Shown one piece after another: positions 1-7,977 of a stretch of DNA of 64,000 nt. The position numbers and the translations under genes are program-made. The notes below the pieces were generated by a model. It saw nothing but the letters and a program-made list of their open reading frames with translations. It was not told the origin of the DNA and made no database searches. This stretch comes from Pseudomonas sp. R4-35-07 (GTDB lineage Bacteria; Pseudomonadota; Gammaproteobacteria; Pseudomonadales; Pseudomonadaceae), in assembly GCF_003852235.1 (NCBI RefSeq), contig NZ_CP027732.1, positions 2,914,001 to 2,978,000 of the forward strand, given 5' to 3'. Position 1 is the stretch's first letter; each line of letters opens with the position of its first letter.

Positions 1-632
1 TCGGCGTCAACATTCTTGCTCCTGCGCTCCCGGCATTCCGTGAGCGTTACCCGAAACTGGCGGTGGACTTGCGGCTTGGCGATCAATTCGCCGACATTAT
101 CGAGCAGGGGATAGATGTCGCCATCAGGGTCGGCAACCTGGCTGACTCCAGGCTGGTTTCCAAGCCTCTCGGCCCACACCGAATTTGCACCTTCGCATCG
201 CCCGGCTATCTCGCCAGAAAGGGCAAACCGCGCAACATCGATGATCTGGTCAATCATGATTGCATCAATTTCCGTTATCAGAGTTCGGGACAGGCGCTAC
301 GCTGGCCCTTCCAGGTGGGGGAGCGCGTTGTCGAGATCACTCCCGACGCCACCATGACCATTGATGTGAGCGACGCGGTCGCGATGACGCTCGCCGCAGG
401 CGGCGGTATTGGTATCTCTCCGACTTATGTTGCCGCGCCTTATGTGCTGAGGGGTGAGTTGGTACCGGTGTTTCCCGAATATGCGGTAGACAGATTCGTC
501 ATCACCGCTCTCTGGCCCGAAAGCCGCAGAGGCAATCCAAACGTGAAGGTATTTGTAGACTTCCTACAAGAAGTGTTCCCGGTACCGGCCCCTTGGGATG
601 TGATAGTCGAATCGGCGGGTAATAATCCCTAA
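1..632 (+). CDS. LysR-family transcriptional regulator, C-terminal part (5' end outside window)
   Basis: The reading frame is open from the first bases of the window and ends with TAA at 630-632, so only the effector-binding part is visible. The residues match the CrgA-like LysR substrate-binding domain: RYPKLAVDLRLGD, GIDVAIRVG, CTFASPGYLA and the late AAGGGIGISPTYVAAPYV segment. The helix-turn-helix must lie upstream of base 1. Such proteins are cytoplasmic DNA-binding regulators that sense a small ligand. The next gene (DsbA-like) runs in the opposite direction and ends 22 bp away, so the two are convergent and the visible neighbours do not reveal its target. Family assignment is firm; ligand and targets are unknown. 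Confidence 0.9.
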   Translation, partial: GVNILAPALPAFRERYPKLAVDLRLGDQFADIIEQGIDVAIRVGNLADSRLVSKPLGPHRICTFASPGYLARKGKPRNIDDLVNHDCINFRYQSSGQALRWPFQVGERVVEITPDATMTIDVSDAVAMTLAAGGGIGISPTYVAAPYVLRGELVPVFPEYAVDRFVITALWPESRRGNPNVKVFVDFLQEVFPVPAPWDVIVESAGNNP

Positions 633-653
633 GGACGTACGACAGCGTAGCGC

Positions 654-1220
654 TCAGTTGAGTTGCTCGATCCAGGAGGACACCGGGTCACCACTGCTCA
701 TGTTCGGCCGGATAATCCCGTTGATCATGAACGTGGGCGAAACGTGGACGCCGTTCTGTCGAGCATACTTGGACTGCCATTTGATGGCCTGATCCAGGGT
801 TGGAGTTGCGAAAGCCTCTGCCAGTTTGACGCCACTATAACGCTCGAGGCGCTCAATGATGTCTCTGGGCGTTACGTCCAGATTGGGGCCTTCAGCGTGA
901 TTGTCGAATTCGAATTCCCTCCGGTGCGCTGCGACAGCGGCCATGACGCCCTTGGCATTTTTTTTGCCGCCCTCAAGCGTCGCCGCGGCAAGGATGCACC
1001 GGATGATGACGCCTGAAAACATATGCCAGGGCTGGGACTGCAGGCGAATGATCAACGTGATCCGGTCTTCGCCGGCCTCTGCGAGGAGCGCATCGAATTT
1101 GAGGAACGCCTTGACGGAATAGGGGCAGGTGGGCTCAAGAAAAACTTCAAACAGGTGAGGGCCATGGCCCCACGAAAGCGTGTCCACTTTCACTGGCTGG
1201 TCGTTTTCAGGTTTTTGCAT
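654..1220 (-). CDS. DsbA-like thioredoxin-fold protein with a CPYS active site
   Basis: A 188-residue protein of the thioredoxin/DsbA fold. Near residue 30 it has LEPTCPYSVKAF, the position of the DsbA CxxC centre, but the second Cys is Ser, so it would be a monothiol protein. A later VSPTF supplies the cis-proline loop. I see no signal peptide, so it is probably cytoplasmic, unlike DsbA. I chose the ATG at 1220 because GAAAGG lies just upstream and conserved sequence starts there; an in-frame start at 1289 would abut the acetyltransferase gene and adds nothing recognisable. It follows the acetyltransferase gene by about 70 bp on the same strand and could be co-transcribed. Substrate is unknown. 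Confidence 0.8.
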   Translation of the reverse strand: MQKPENDQPVKVDTLSWGHGPHLFEVFLEPTCPYSVKAFLKFDALLAEAGEDRITLIIRLQSQPWHMFSGVIIRCILAAATLEGGKKNAKGVMAAVAAHRREFEFDNHAEGPNLDVTPRDIIERLERYSGVKLAEAFATPTLDQAIKWQSKYARQNGVHVSPTFMINGIIRPNMSSGDPVSSWIEQLN

Positions 1221-1289
1221 AAAGGTACCTTTCAATGAATCAGATCGAAGTGGGGGGCCCCTGTGGGAGACAAAATAGCCTGAGTGCAC

Positions 1290-1937
1290 TCAGGCATAGA
1301 GCACATCCCAGAGCCGTTTTAACTTGAGTGTCATATTGGTTTCAGACACGCTCTGAAGTGTTATGGCTTCTTTGAAATATTTGGCGTAAATCGCTTCAGT
1401 TACGTGTCGGACCTCGCCGTTTTCATCCAGTTCGACATCGGAAAATCGAAGGATACCTACAGGCTCGAACCCCGCACGCTCAGTGAACTGTTGCATGGCT
1501 TTCGACTTCATCGTGACGTATGAAAAAGCCATTGCGATACCCATCGCTTGAGCCAGGGCATCCACAATATAAGCCGCAAAAAGAGTAGCGCCCGTGCCCC
1601 GTTGCGCCGGAGCGCACACACCATAGCGGCTATGGAGCGTCAGCGCGTCTCGATCCACTTCCAGGCACAAGGCGCAGACAATTTCCTCGCCGTGTCGACC
1701 GATGTAGACGATAACGTCCTTCGTCTCTTCACCCGAAAAGTAAACCTTCGCCTCATAGAATCGTGGGTCAATATACTTTTTGCCAGATCCGACACTGATG
1801 TCCGGATACCACGATTTGATAAGCGCGCATAGAAGGTCAATATCGTTACGTTCCAATTGCTCGTAGTTATATTCAGTCGGAGTGATGGTGTTTTTGGGCA
1901 GCTCCGTGAGTAGCGGCCAGGATGCGTGTTTTATCAT
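1290..1937 (-). CDS. GNAT-family N-acetyltransferase
   Basis: A 215-residue acyl-CoA-dependent transferase. The acetyl-CoA-binding motif A is visible at about residues 110-125 as YGVCAPAQRGTGATLFAAY, where RGTGATL is the Q/RxxGxG/A pyrophosphate-binding loop. It is followed by AMGIAMAFSYVTMKSKAMQQFTERAGF, the motif B region with the usual ERAGFxPVG strand. The N-terminal 60 residues are less typical. The start at 1937 has AAGAGA upstream. It lies between the MscS-type gene (98 bp upstream) and the DsbA-like gene (about 70 bp downstream), all on the minus strand. The acceptor (amine, protein or antibiotic) cannot be read from the sequence. Confidence 0.85.
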   Translation of the reverse strand: MIKHASWPLLTELPKNTITPTEYNYEQLERNDIDLLCALIKSWYPDISVGSGKKYIDPRFYEAKVYFSGEETKDVIVYIGRHGEEIVCALCLEVDRDALTLHSRYGVCAPAQRGTGATLFAAYIVDALAQAMGIAMAFSYVTMKSKAMQQFTERAGFEPVGILRFSDVELDENGEVRHVTEAIYAKYFKEAITLQSVSETNMTLKLKRLWDVLYA

Positions 1938-2034
1938 GTCGATCTCTTGGTGCGTTAAAGTTCAGGCGTGATGCTGCTGACGATTTGAAAGCAGTTGTTT
2001 GCCCGGAGTTATGGATTTTCAGGCTTGAAGCCGG

Positions 2035-3456
2035 TCAGTGGTGCCTTAGCCATTTCAGAAACCCTCCAGGTACCGCCGTCGGCGCTTTCTGCATAAGAAT
2101 GGAGCGGGCATGTTGCTGGCGGAGCATTTGGAGGCGGGTGAGGGACGTGCGTAATTGCGACCTTTCACCCATACACCGACGTACTTCATCCCGATGCAGT
2201 TGAAGTACTTTCACGGCGGAAAGCGCAATGAATTGCGCGCCGTTTGGCTTGTTATCCATGACGCCTTCTTCGCCTAGTACTTCCCCTGGCCCCATCCGCG
2301 CGACTTCGACCCAATGGGCTCCATCGTTCAACTGGACGGACACCACTCCACTGCCGATAACCAACAAGTATTCGCTGATTGCGTTGGCTTTCAACACAAA
2401 GTCGCCAGTTGCCAGCCAGGTTGATAGCAGGTTCATGGCAAGACGGTCTTTATCCTCTGAAGTGAAACTTGCGAAAATGCGCACGTCGTCCAGCACAAAG
2501 CGAGTGATACCGGCCACCGGGATTTCAGCGGAATTGGCGATATCAACGCCGGATGCGCGTAGATGCCTGTAAGCAATGTCGTAAAGGCGATTACGTGCTG
2601 CAATTTTTTCGGCAGGCGTGCCGACAAAACCGATGACCTCATACTCCAATAAGCCTTCCGTTATGTTTTTGAGGATGACCTTGGGCGCAGGAACTGGCAG
2701 TAGCGCTGAATAACCCAGCAGCGCCTGCTCGAGTATTTCCTGGACGCGTTCGGGTCGAAATCGCAGAGGCAGGTGCAGGCATATCGTCACCCCGTGTTGA
2801 TCTTGGGGCCTGCTCATGTTTTGTATTTTGGTTTTCGCCGCCACCGAATTGGGTATGACGACGGTGCTGCCTTGCGAGGTCAGCAACAGTGTGGCGCGCC
2901 AATCGATGTCGGTGACCCTGCCTTCCATGCCATCGATTTGAATCCAGTCGCCCACTTGATAAGGGCGAGTGGCATTCAGGACAATCCCGCTGAATACATC
3001 GCTGAGTGTGCTTTGCAAAGCCAGGCCGACGATAATGGCCAACGCGCCAGAAGTGGCGAGCAATCCTTTGACGGGAAGTTCCAGTACGTAGGCTGCCGCT
3101 GCGACGGTGGCGACCAGAAAAATCAGAGCGCCGAGCACTTCCCTGAGCAAGCGACCGCCTCCCTCAGTTCTGGATATCAGGATTGCGCCGAGCAACTCCG
3201 TCAGCATCCGCGCGCTTAAAAACCACCAGACGAGTACCAGCAGTGTTGCAGCCAACTGCCAGGAACCAGAGTCAGGATCGCGCACGGGTTGCAAGGGGGA
3301 GTTGCCGGACAGAAAGATGGCAGCGCTGTAACAGGCGTAGAGACAAATATTAATGCCCACGCGCAACCCCTGCAGCCTTCGGGGAACAACCCACCAACCA
3401 ATAATATCGGCGATTAATATCGCCCCGAGGAGGGCGCACAGCCATTCAAGTGTCAC
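2035..3456 (-). CDS. MscS-family mechanosensitive channel with C-terminal cyclic-nucleotide-binding-like domain
   Basis: An inner-membrane channel of the MscS superfamily, 473 residues. About four hydrophobic segments fill the first 130 residues. The MscS core follows: GLALQSTLSDVFSGIVL in the pore helix region, then DWIQIDGMEGRVTDIDWRATLL of the beta domain. The last 130 residues form a cNMP-type domain (LATGDFVLKANAISEYLLVIGSGVVSVQL, GPGEVLGEEGVM). The phosphate-binding cassette reads GEEGVMDNKPNGAQ where CRP-like proteins have an Arg, so cAMP binding is doubtful. The chosen start is GTG at 3456, which has GGGAGG 7 nt upstream; a GTG at 3498 would add 14 residues that span this ribosome site. 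Channels with this added domain are known in bacteria. Confidence 0.88.
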   Translation of the reverse strand: MTLEWLCALLGAILIADIIGWWVVPRRLQGLRVGINICLYACYSAAIFLSGNSPLQPVRDPDSGSWQLAATLLVLVWWFLSARMLTELLGAILISRTEGGGRLLREVLGALIFLVATVAAAAYVLELPVKGLLATSGALAIIVGLALQSTLSDVFSGIVLNATRPYQVGDWIQIDGMEGRVTDIDWRATLLLTSQGSTVVIPNSVAAKTKIQNMSRPQDQHGVTICLHLPLRFRPERVQEILEQALLGYSALLPVPAPKVILKNITEGLLEYEVIGFVGTPAEKIAARNRLYDIAYRHLRASGVDIANSAEIPVAGITRFVLDDVRIFASFTSEDKDRLAMNLLSTWLATGDFVLKANAISEYLLVIGSGVVSVQLNDGAHWVEVARMGPGEVLGEEGVMDNKPNGAQFIALSAVKVLQLHRDEVRRCMGERSQLRTSLTRLQMLRQQHARSILMQKAPTAVPGGFLKWLRHH

Positions 3457-3516
3457 GATGTGGCCCTCCCGGAGTCTGGTGCATTCGTGCTTTCCCACAA
3501 GCGGCGGAACAGGCGA

Positions 3517-4365
3517 TCAAATGGCGACGCCACGCCAGAACTGGTGGAGTTCAGCACTGATGAATTCAGGCTTTTCCTCAAATACCCAATGTCCGCACTG
3601 CGCGATGACACCACCTTTTGCCGACAGCGCGATGTGTTTTGCCGAGGTAAAACAATGGTCGCCAAATGACACTTCGCCACCCCAGGCCAACACTGGGATC
3701 TTTAGCTTCCCCTTGGTCAGTTGCGCGGTCTGCTCCGCCATTTGCGGGATAGAGCCATAGTGATTCAGGCTGGCACGCAGGTTGCCCGGTTGGCGCATCT
3801 GCATGACGTAATAGTCGATGTCTTTCTCGGGCATTGCCGTCGGGTTGTAGGCAAAATCTCTGAAGAAGTGCCGCAGGTACATATCCTCCCGACCTTCAAT
3901 AAGGGCACGGCTGATGTCCATGTTCATGTGCATGCTCAGATGCCAGTAGGGCACCCGCGGATCGACATAACCTGGAAAATCCAGGCCAAAAAAAGGTGTT
4001 TCGATAGTGGCCAACGACAAAGCGCGTTCAGCCGCCAGGTAGGCCAGGGCAACCGAAGGCGGACCTCCCAGGTCATGGCTGAGGATGTGGAATGTATGAG
4101 CCTGTTCAACCTCCAGCAGACCGAGCATGTCTTTAGCGATATTGATGGGGTCGTAACCTTGATACGGCTTATCGCTGTCGGCGAAGCCGCGGAGGTCGGG
4201 GGCGATGAACGTGTAATGTTCTGCGAGCCTGTCGATGACCGGCATGAACTCTCGATGATTTTGTGGCCAGCCGTGCATACAGAGGACCACGGGGCCTTTC
4301 CCGGCAACCACGTAGTTGAGTCGAACACCGTTAACGGTGGCGCGTTTGTGCGTCAGGTTGGTCAT
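3517..4365 (-). CDS. Alpha/beta hydrolase of the epoxide hydrolase / haloalkane dehalogenase type
   Basis: A 282-residue cytoplasmic hydrolase. The oxyanion segment is CMHGWPQNHREF. The nucleophile elbow is HILSHDLGGPPS with Asp as nucleophile, the signature that separates epoxide hydrolases and dehalogenases from Ser esterases. The catalytic His is in CGHWVFEEKPE near the C terminus. PDLRGFADSDKP is the common loop after strand 5. The start at 4365 is supported by an AAGG ribosome site and by the conserved N terminus beginning just after it; an upstream in-frame start at 4443 adds 26 unlikely residues. The gene lies downstream of the secreted esterase gene on the same strand, 117 bp away. 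Halide or epoxide specificity is not readable. Confidence 0.87.
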   Translation of the reverse strand: MTNLTHKRATVNGVRLNYVVAGKGPVVLCMHGWPQNHREFMPVIDRLAEHYTFIAPDLRGFADSDKPYQGYDPINIAKDMLGLLEVEQAHTFHILSHDLGGPPSVALAYLAAERALSLATIETPFFGLDFPGYVDPRVPYWHLSMHMNMDISRALIEGREDMYLRHFFRDFAYNPTAMPEKDIDYYVMQMRQPGNLRASLNHYGSIPQMAEQTAQLTKGKLKIPVLAWGGEVSFGDHCFTSAKHIALSAKGGVIAQCGHWVFEEKPEFISAELHQFWRGVAI

Positions 4366-4482
4366 GGCGAGTGCCTTTTTTGTCCCGTCTGACCCGGGCC
4401 TTTCGAGCCCGGGAGCGTAAGGCGGGTGTGCAATGTGATGCATGCCGGACCCGGCCGGGTGAACGGCATGCGCAAGGCTTGC

Positions 4483-5499
4483 TTAGTTAAGGTGAGCCTT
4501 GAGTTCTGTGCCCGCCTGCCTCATGGCCGCCTTGACTTCCGGTACCTGGCTCAACGGGTTCAGCAGGCCATAGTCATGGATCATGCCGTTGTAGCGAACC
4601 GCCGTGACATTGACCCCGGCCGCGTCCAGCTTCTGCGCGTAGGCTTCGCCTTCATCGCGCAACACGTCCAGCCCCGCAGTCTGTACGAGGGCAGGTGGAA
4701 GTCCTTTTAACTGATCGATGCTGGCCTTGAGCGGGGAGGCATGAATTTCCGTCCTGGCTTTCAGGTCGGTTGTGTAACTGTCCCAGAACCAGGTCATCAT
4801 GTTCCTGGTCAGGAAGTGGCCTTCAGCGAACTGCTTGTAGGTGTCCGTCTCGAAGTTGGAGTCCGTGACCGGCCAGAGGAGCAGCTGAAATCGAATTTTC
4901 GGAGTGGCTTTTTCTTTAGCCATCAGGCTCACGACAGCGGCCATGTTGCCGCCGACACTGTTACCGGCCACCGCCAGGCGCTTGCCATCCACGTTGATCT
5001 GTTTGCCGTTTTCCGCCACCCACTTGGTGGCCGCGTAAGCCTGGTTAATGGCGGTGGGATAATGGGCCTCAGGGGATGGTGTGTAATCGACGTACACCGC
5101 GACCGCACCGGAGGAGACGACAAGGTCGCGGATCAGGCGCGCATGGGTGGGATAATCCCCCAGGACCCAGCCGCCACCATGAAAGAACATAAAGACAGGA
5201 AGCTCGCCTTTGGCTTTTTCAGGCCGAACCACCGTCAGCTTGATCGTCTTGCCATTGGCGGTAATGGTCTTGTCACTCACCTCAACGCCCGATAGATCAA
5301 CCTTTACCGAGTTTTGCGCGCCCGTCAGCACCGCGCGGGCTTCTGTTGGACTCAATTGCTCGAGCGGCTTGCCGCCACCCGCCGCCAGCGCATTCAGAAA
5401 GGCTTGGGTTTGATGTTCCGGTATTGGATTGCCTGCGGCCATTGCGGACCCGACCGATAGGGCGATCATCGCCGGCACTGCTTTCACGACGTGTTTCAT
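4483..5499 (-). CDS. Exported alpha/beta hydrolase of the hormone-sensitive-lipase (HSL) type
   Basis: A 338-residue esterase/lipase with an N-terminal Sec signal peptide (MKHVVKAVPAMIALSVGSAMA, cut expected after AMA). HSL hallmarks are present: FFHGGGWVLGDY (oxyanion), AGNSVGGNMAAV (nucleophile Ser in GNSVGG), DVLRDEGEAYA (acid) and MIHDYGLL (His). It should act in the periplasm or outside the cell on short-chain esters. The ATG at 5499 is preceded by AGGAGGCAAC, a strong ribosome site, which excludes the in-frame start 18 bp earlier. It precedes the epoxide-hydrolase-like gene, and an SDR remnant lies just upstream. Substrate is unknown. Confidence 0.88.
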   Translation of the reverse strand: MKHVVKAVPAMIALSVGSAMAAGNPIPEHQTQAFLNALAAGGGKPLEQLSPTEARAVLTGAQNSVKVDLSGVEVSDKTITANGKTIKLTVVRPEKAKGELPVFMFFHGGGWVLGDYPTHARLIRDLVVSSGAVAVYVDYTPSPEAHYPTAINQAYAATKWVAENGKQINVDGKRLAVAGNSVGGNMAAVVSLMAKEKATPKIRFQLLLWPVTDSNFETDTYKQFAEGHFLTRNMMTWFWDSYTTDLKARTEIHASPLKASIDQLKGLPPALVQTAGLDVLRDEGEAYAQKLDAAGVNVTAVRYNGMIHDYGLLNPLSQVPEVKAAMRQAGTELKAHLN

Positions 5500-5585
5500 G
5501 TTGCCTCCTGAAGCCATTGGTTTGTATGAAGCGTGTAAGAACGAGGGCGACTATCGGTGTCATCCGGCCAGCCTCGTATGGGGGG

Positions 5586-5681
5586 TTATTGGGCGAGATA
5601 ACCGTTGCGGGCGAATGCGAAGCAGGCGGCTCGACCAATCCCGGTTAATGCTCCGGTCACAAGAACGACGTTGCTCATCAT
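5586..5681 (-). pseudogene. Truncated SDR dehydrogenase N terminus (31 codons)
   Basis: On the minus strand a frame with a good ribosome site (AGAAGG) starts MMSNVVLVTGALTGIGRAA, continues CFAFARNGYLAQ and meets TAA. This is the first beta-alpha unit of a short-chain dehydrogenase, with the TGxxxGIG cofactor loop intact. Nothing SDR-like follows in any frame before the esterase gene at 5499. I read it as the 5' stump left after deletion of a second SDR gene; a complete but different SDR lies just upstream. The stump may still be translated, but no function is expected. Confidence 0.7.
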
Positions 5682-5743
5682 GGTTTCCCTTCTAATAAGA
5701 CATGGCCACGTCAGGACGACGCAGCGCGTGAGCTGTCTCGACG

Positions 5744-6496
5744 TCAAACCAGTCGCGAACCTCCATCGATATTGATCGTGGCGCCGTTCATGAAGCCGTT
5801 GCTCATCAGAAACACCACGGCTGCACCCGCTTCGTCCGCCGTGCCGAGGCGATGCAGCGGCAGGGTTTGCTCCAGCGCGGCGACATAGCCATCGCGCGCA
5901 TCGCCCAAGGCTTTCGCAAGGATCGGCGTGTTGATGGGCCCTGGAGAAAGGGTGTTGACCCGGATAGGTGCAAGTTCCAGAGCAAGGCCACGGGCCAATG
6001 CCTCCATGGCAGCCGATGCAGCGGCGAGCACCGCGGTGCCGTAAGCGTTTGGCCGATCTGCCAACGCACCTGAAATCAAAGTCACCGAGCCCTTTTTGGA
6101 AAGGCGATCGCCGAGAGCCCGCAAGGCATGTACCGACGCCCAGATCCGCTCATCAAAAGCGCGCTGCAAGTACGGGATGTCCGCTTCGAGGACTTTGCCG
6201 GCGACGAAGGTCCCTGCCAACAGCACCAAATGGTCAACCTGCTGTATGTCTGCCATTGCGGCATGGATCTGTTCGGGCCTGGTGATATCGGCCGCACGCC
6301 AGCCGTCCAGCTCATGGGTCTTGGCGGCCTGCTCTGCGCGTTGCGGATCTGAACCCAGAACAATGACCTTTGCACCCCGGCCCTTGGCCTGAATCGCGAC
6401 AGCCAGGCCAATTCCGGAGGTCCCCCCAAAGACAACAATGTTTTTGCCTGCTAAATCACCGGTTAAGGCGTCCTGCGCGGAAGTAATAGAGTTCAT
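5744..6496 (-). CDS. Short-chain dehydrogenase/reductase, atypical, lacking the YxxxK pair
   Basis: A 250-residue Rossmann protein. The cofactor loop is FGGTSGIGLA at about residues 23-32, the NAG-like strand is LVLLAGTF, and the C terminus has NTLSPGPINTPIL and INIDGGSRLV. Catalytic Ser lies in VTLISGALADRPNAYG, but the following helix reads GTAVLAAASAAMEALARGLALEL, so the usual Tyr-x-x-x-Lys is replaced. A known SDR subgroup has this SGAxxxRP-G-AA pattern, so this is probably a family trait rather than decay, yet the chemistry must differ from classical SDRs. The ribosome site is GAGGATTAAG before the ATG at 6496. It lies between the DJ-1-like gene and the SDR stump on the same strand. Confidence 0.85.
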   Translation of the reverse strand: MNSITSAQDALTGDLAGKNIVVFGGTSGIGLAVAIQAKGRGAKVIVLGSDPQRAEQAAKTHELDGWRAADITRPEQIHAAMADIQQVDHLVLLAGTFVAGKVLEADIPYLQRAFDERIWASVHALRALGDRLSKKGSVTLISGALADRPNAYGTAVLAAASAAMEALARGLALELAPIRVNTLSPGPINTPILAKALGDARDGYVAALEQTLPLHRLGTADEAGAAVVFLMSNGFMNGATINIDGGSRLV

Positions 6497-6549
6497 GTCT
6501 TAATCCTCATACTGATAGCGGTGGTGTATTTTTGAAGTCTTGTCCGACG

Positions 6550-7080
6550 CTACTTGATGGTCTGCCGGAGGGACGTTCGGAGCCAGTTCGATACGGCCTG
6601 TGCAAAGGCTTCAACGTCTTTTCCATTGCCAGTGATGATCCACTTCAAGGCCACAACATCGTCGGGCATAAATATCGCGCCATAACTACTCAACTGGATC
6701 ACCAATTCGACGGAGTTATTGATGGTTGCTTTTTTTCCAACCAAGATGCCTGCCTGGGCAAGCACTATTGCGCCAAGTCCAATTCCCGCAACCAACTTTC
6801 GGGCTTTATCGAATTCTTGTAGTTGAGCGATAACATTGATGTTATTCCACAAATACTCTTTAGTCCCCGCTCCCCCCATCACAGCGATGGCATCGAAACA
6901 TTCACTGTACAGCTCTTCCAGATCTTGAGTCTTGATGTGTTCAAAAGTCATTCCGTGCGTAGTGCGTGCATCGACGGAGAAAATTTTCAGGTTATATTCT
7001 TTGCGCCATACACCCAGGCACGATAAGAGCATCGGTGCGTCTATACGTCTCGGCGGGATAATGATGGCTAAGCTTTTCAT
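6550..7080 (-). CDS. DJ-1/PfpI-like protein lacking the nucleophilic Cys
   Basis: A 176-residue protein with the DJ-1/PfpI layout: LAIIIPPRRIDAPML at the start, FDAIAVMGGAGTKEYLWN in the middle and LVAGIGLGAIVLAQAGILVGKKAT where active members read AICxGxxxLAxAGLLxGKxAT. The Cys of the nucleophile elbow is Gly here, so peptidase or glyoxalase activity is unlikely; binding or chaperone-like roles remain possible. The ATG at 7080 has CAGGAT upstream. It is the first gene of a minus-strand run (DJ-1-like, SDR, remnant, esterase, hydrolase), so the 7081-7455 gap probably carries the promoter. Function is unassigned. Confidence 0.78.
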   Translation of the reverse strand: MKSLAIIIPPRRIDAPMLLSCLGVWRKEYNLKIFSVDARTTHGMTFEHIKTQDLEELYSECFDAIAVMGGAGTKEYLWNNINVIAQLQEFDKARKLVAGIGLGAIVLAQAGILVGKKATINNSVELVIQLSSYGAIFMPDDVVALKWIITGNGKDVEAFAQAVSNWLRTSLRQTIK

Positions 7081-7455
7081 AGATGTATCCTGACGACCCA
7101 GCTAATTAAAGGTGCCGTATAAAAGTGCATATAGGCTATCGCCGTTATCTGTAGCCGCTGCACCGATTGCAGCTCTGGAGTGAGCATCACCCTGTCGCAT
7201 TTAAAAATACAGGTGCGCTACGGATTAACACCTAAACTCTTGCGATGTAAATGCGTGCAGTCCAGAGTTTTAAAGGCGTAGCGGCATTAGCACTAAATTC
7301 ATTTAAGTCCTAAATGCTGGCGTGCGTTCTCTTCTTCGCTGTTTGGAAATATGATCCAACTGCAAAGGGTTTACTCGTTGATCAATCTGCACGGTGACCC
7401 TTCCAAGGCGGCATGTCGTCAATTGAACATGTTAAGGAAATCCGTGAGGTGTTGA
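7081..7455. other. Non-coding gap with one 34-codon HTH-like ORF at its end
   Basis: This stretch separates the minus-strand DJ-1-like gene from the plus-strand small gene at 7456 and is more AT-rich than the flanking genes. I see no RNA gene or clear terminator. At 7351-7455 a plus-strand ORF of 34 codons starts MIQLQRVYSLINLHGDPSKAA and its TGA directly abuts the ATG at 7456. The GDPSKAACRQLNM portion resembles the recognition helix region of LysR-type N termini, so it may be a gene remnant or a translationally coupled leader. The evidence is weak. Confidence 0.35.
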
Positions 7456-7767
7456 ATGAGCGAGCCATCGGAAAAGCTGCAGGTGTTCGTAAGCTATAAT
7501 CAAATCCGGGTGCAGTTCCATGCCTGTCCACCTCGGCCTTGGCCTGAACTACAAGATGCCCTCGATCGCCTCGCATCGTTGCCTGGGTGCGTTAATTACG
7601 CATTAAGCTATTGGACACATAGTGCATTCCAATGGTCGATTATGGGTGTATGGACTGACGAGGAAGACCGTGATCGTCATTACTGTAGTGAACAGATTCA
7701 AGTTCTTTTCAATTGCCTTATTCAGCAACATGCCGCATTGATCTGTTGCAGCGAGGGGCAGATTTGA
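7456..7767 (+). CDS. Small uncharacterised protein, possibly with an ABM-like fold
   Basis: A 103-residue protein that I do not recognise. It has no signal peptide or membrane segment. It contains five Cys residues (in ACPP, GCVN, YCSEQ, FNCLIQ and ICCSE give six positions in all when counted singly). The stretch QWSIMGVWTDEEDRDRHYCSEQIQVLF resembles the strand-helix unit of antibiotic-biosynthesis-monooxygenase-like dimeric barrels (W..G.W....D...HF.S), a guess only. AAGGAAATCC with GTGAGG lies upstream of the ATG. The gene stands alone on the plus strand, convergent with the peptide-type importer operon that ends at 7966. Confidence 0.5.
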   Translation: MSEPSEKLQVFVSYNQIRVQFHACPPRPWPELQDALDRLASLPGCVNYALSYWTHSAFQWSIMGVWTDEEDRDRHYCSEQIQVLFNCLIQQHAALICCSEGQI

Positions 7768-7952
7768 GCTTTGTGGCGGGGAACGTCTGAGCGTCCTACA
7801 TGCGGGAGAATAAAAGTAATGAGCTTCGAAAAGCGTTATCAACCTTATCGCGGCCCCGCAGCAGGATGGGGAGCTCTTTTGTCCGTTGCGAAATATTGGA
7901 TGCGAAGTGGTAATGCAATGAAAAATGTCCGCGCGCTTCGACTGTGCTGCCG

Positions 7953-7977
7953 AATAAAGCGCCGCTCAGGCGGCGCT
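7953..7977 (-). terminator. Rho-independent terminator overlapping the stop codon of the importer ATPase gene
   Basis: Read on the minus strand, AGCGCCGC-CTGA-GCGGCGCT forms a perfect 8-bp GC-rich stem with a 4-nt loop, followed by TTATT. The stem lies at 7958-7977 and includes the TGA stop of the ATPase gene in its loop. It fits termination of the whole TonB-receptor/importer operon. Confidence 0.65.
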
